6,378 nt of DNA from an uncultured Spirochaetaceae bacterium. GTDB taxonomy: Bacteria; Spirochaetota; Spirochaetia; Treponematales; Treponemataceae. The notes under the pieces are model-generated. The model made no database searches, was not told where the DNA came from, and saw nothing but the letters and a program-made list of their open reading frames with translations. Location: contig CACYBG010000364.1 of assembly GCA_902772605.1 (NCBI GenBank), forward strand, positions 1 to 6,378, read 5' to 3'. A program made the translations under genes and the position numbers. Shown piece after piece: positions 5,329 through 6,378 of the stretch. Each line of letters opens with the position of its first letter. The first letter of the stretch is position 1.

Positions 5329-6378
5329 ATGAAGACGATTTTGGACTGGAAAAAATATGAAGAGACCGCCGTTCAAGCTATTGCCGAAGGATGCGTTCTC
5401 GTTGAAAATAAAAACGACGTACTACCGCTCAAAAAAGGCGACTGCGTTTCAGTGTTCGGAAGGATACAGACCCACTACTACAAAAGCGGAACGGGCTCAG
5501 GAGGAAAAGTCAACGTTTCAAAAGTACATTCCATAATCGACGGATTGAAGGAATGCAGCGGCATAAGGGTGAATGAAGAGCTTGAAAAAATCTACGCCGA
5601 CTGGGAAGAAAAAAATCCATACGACGAAGGATTCGGATGGGGAAAGGAAAAATGGTCCCAGATTGAAATGCCACTGACGGAAAAAATCGTTTCCGATGCC
5701 GCAGAAAAATCCACGGTGGCAATTGCAATAATCGGAAGGACTGCAGGAGAAGACAAAGACAACGGCAATTCAAAGGGCTCATATCTTTTGACCGATGAAG
5801 AAATGGACATGCTCCGAAAAATCAGGGCCGGATTCAAGAAATTCGTAGTACTCCTGAACGTCGGAAACATAATCGACATGAGCTTTACGGATGAATGCAA
5901 ACCCGATTCAGTGATGTATGTTTGGCAGGGCGGAATGCTCGGAGGATTGGGAACGGCAAAGGCGCTCACGGGAGAAATTCCACCGACGGGAAAACTGACA
6001 GATACGGTCGCAATGAAAATTTCCGACTACCCTTCAGACGCATATTTTGGAAATCCTGATGAAAATTTTTACGTGGAAGACATCTTTGTCGGATACAGAT
6101 ATTTCGAAACTTTTGCAAGGGACAAGGTTCGCTATCCCTTCGGATTCGGATTGAACTATTCGGAGTTTTCAATCGGCGTAAAATCAGCATCAGCAGATGA
6201 AAACAAAAGGATGATTTCCATAAACCTTGACGTAAAGAACATAGGTCGCGTTTCATCAAAGGAAGTCGTACAGGTTTACGTAAAGGCACCGGAAGGAAAA
6301 CTCGGAAAAGCTGACAGGGTGCTTGTTGATTTTGAAAAGACGGAAATGCTCTCACCCGATGAATGTCAGAACATCAGC
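5329..6378 (+). CDS. Glycoside hydrolase family 3 (beta-glucosidase-like), permuted domain order, 3' end cut by window
   Basis: The frame is open from the ATG at 5329 to the last base (350 codons, no stop). GGAG at 5320-5323 is well spaced. No signal peptide is seen, suggesting a cytoplasmic enzyme that splits imported oligosaccharides. Residues about 15-280 form a GH3 C-terminal-type domain: AIAEGCVLVENKNDVLPLKK (17-36), GRTAGEDKDN (137-146; E141 is the likely acid/base glutamate by analogy with SGEG-type motifs), WQGGMLGGLGTAKALTGE (199-216), and YPFGFGLNYSEF (269-280). A fibronectin-III-like segment starts near 281. In most GH3 enzymes the domain with the aspartate nucleophile comes first; here the protein opens with the GH3-C domain, as in the permuted enzymes described from Butyrivibrio. 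The nucleophile domain should therefore lie beyond the window. The substrate (glucoside, xyloside or other) cannot be determined from this part. Confidence 0.92.
   Translation, partial: MKTILDWKKYEETAVQAIAEGCVLVENKNDVLPLKKGDCVSVFGRIQTHYYKSGTGSGGKVNVSKVHSIIDGLKECSGIRVNEELEKIYADWEEKNPYDEGFGWGKEKWSQIEMPLTEKIVSDAAEKSTVAIAIIGRTAGEDKDNGNSKGSYLLTDEEMDMLRKIRAGFKKFVVLLNVGNIIDMSFTDECKPDSVMYVWQGGMLGGLGTAKALTGEIPPTGKLTDTVAMKISDYPSDAYFGNPDENFYVEDIFVGYRYFETFARDKVRYPFGFGLNYSEFSIGVKSASADENKRMISINLDVKNIGRVSSKEVVQVYVKAPEGKLGKADRVLVDFEKTEMLSPDECQNIS

Noticed and set aside
5510..6355. Antisense open frames opposite the GH3 gene
   Set aside because: The plus strand encodes clear GH3 motifs throughout; the opposite frames have shadow-type composition and no domain.

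Overview
The window is an ordinary-looking bacterial chromosomal segment of moderately low GC. It holds five protein-coding genes and one intergenic stretch packed with hairpins. The gene mix (dCache chemoreceptor, VanW-family protein, permuted family 3 glycosidase) suggests a motile, carbohydrate-degrading anaerobe of the gut or rumen. A Treponema-like spirochaete is my best guess and a Lachnospiraceae-type Firmicute the main alternative. This is inference from protein character; no rRNA or other phylogenetic marker is present.

Layout. (1) 98-2188 (+): a complete methyl-accepting chemotaxis protein, closed by a convincing intrinsic terminator at 2196-2230. (2) 2231-2465: a gene-free leader with a possible sigma-70 promoter (2245-2273) followed by three consecutive hairpins, two of them perfect (14 bp and 16 bp) and none followed by a U-tract. 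(3) 2466-3833 (+): a TTG-initiated single ORF joining a YqeG-like HAD phosphatase to a complete VanW-type domain. (4) 3866-5099 (-): a two-gene operon converging on the previous gene, with a PAP2 membrane phosphatase overlapping by 17 bp a TIM-barrel protein of unknown function. (5) 5100-5328: a divergent, AT-rich regulatory region with a plausible promoter and a tandem AT-rich repeat. (6) 5329-6378 (+): the first 350 codons of a family 3 glycoside hydrolase in the permuted order (GH3-C domain first), cut by the window edge before the domain that should carry the nucleophile.

The genes do not form one pathway. The chemoreceptor and the glycosidase fit a lifestyle of sensing and using plant-derived solutes. 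The HAD-VanW protein and the PAP2 phosphatase could both relate to the cell envelope, but only by family association. The two features most worth a second look are the HAD-VanW fusion and the hairpin cluster in its leader. I see no CRISPR array, transposase, integrase, tRNA, rRNA or known defence system, and no strong evidence for a wholly new system.
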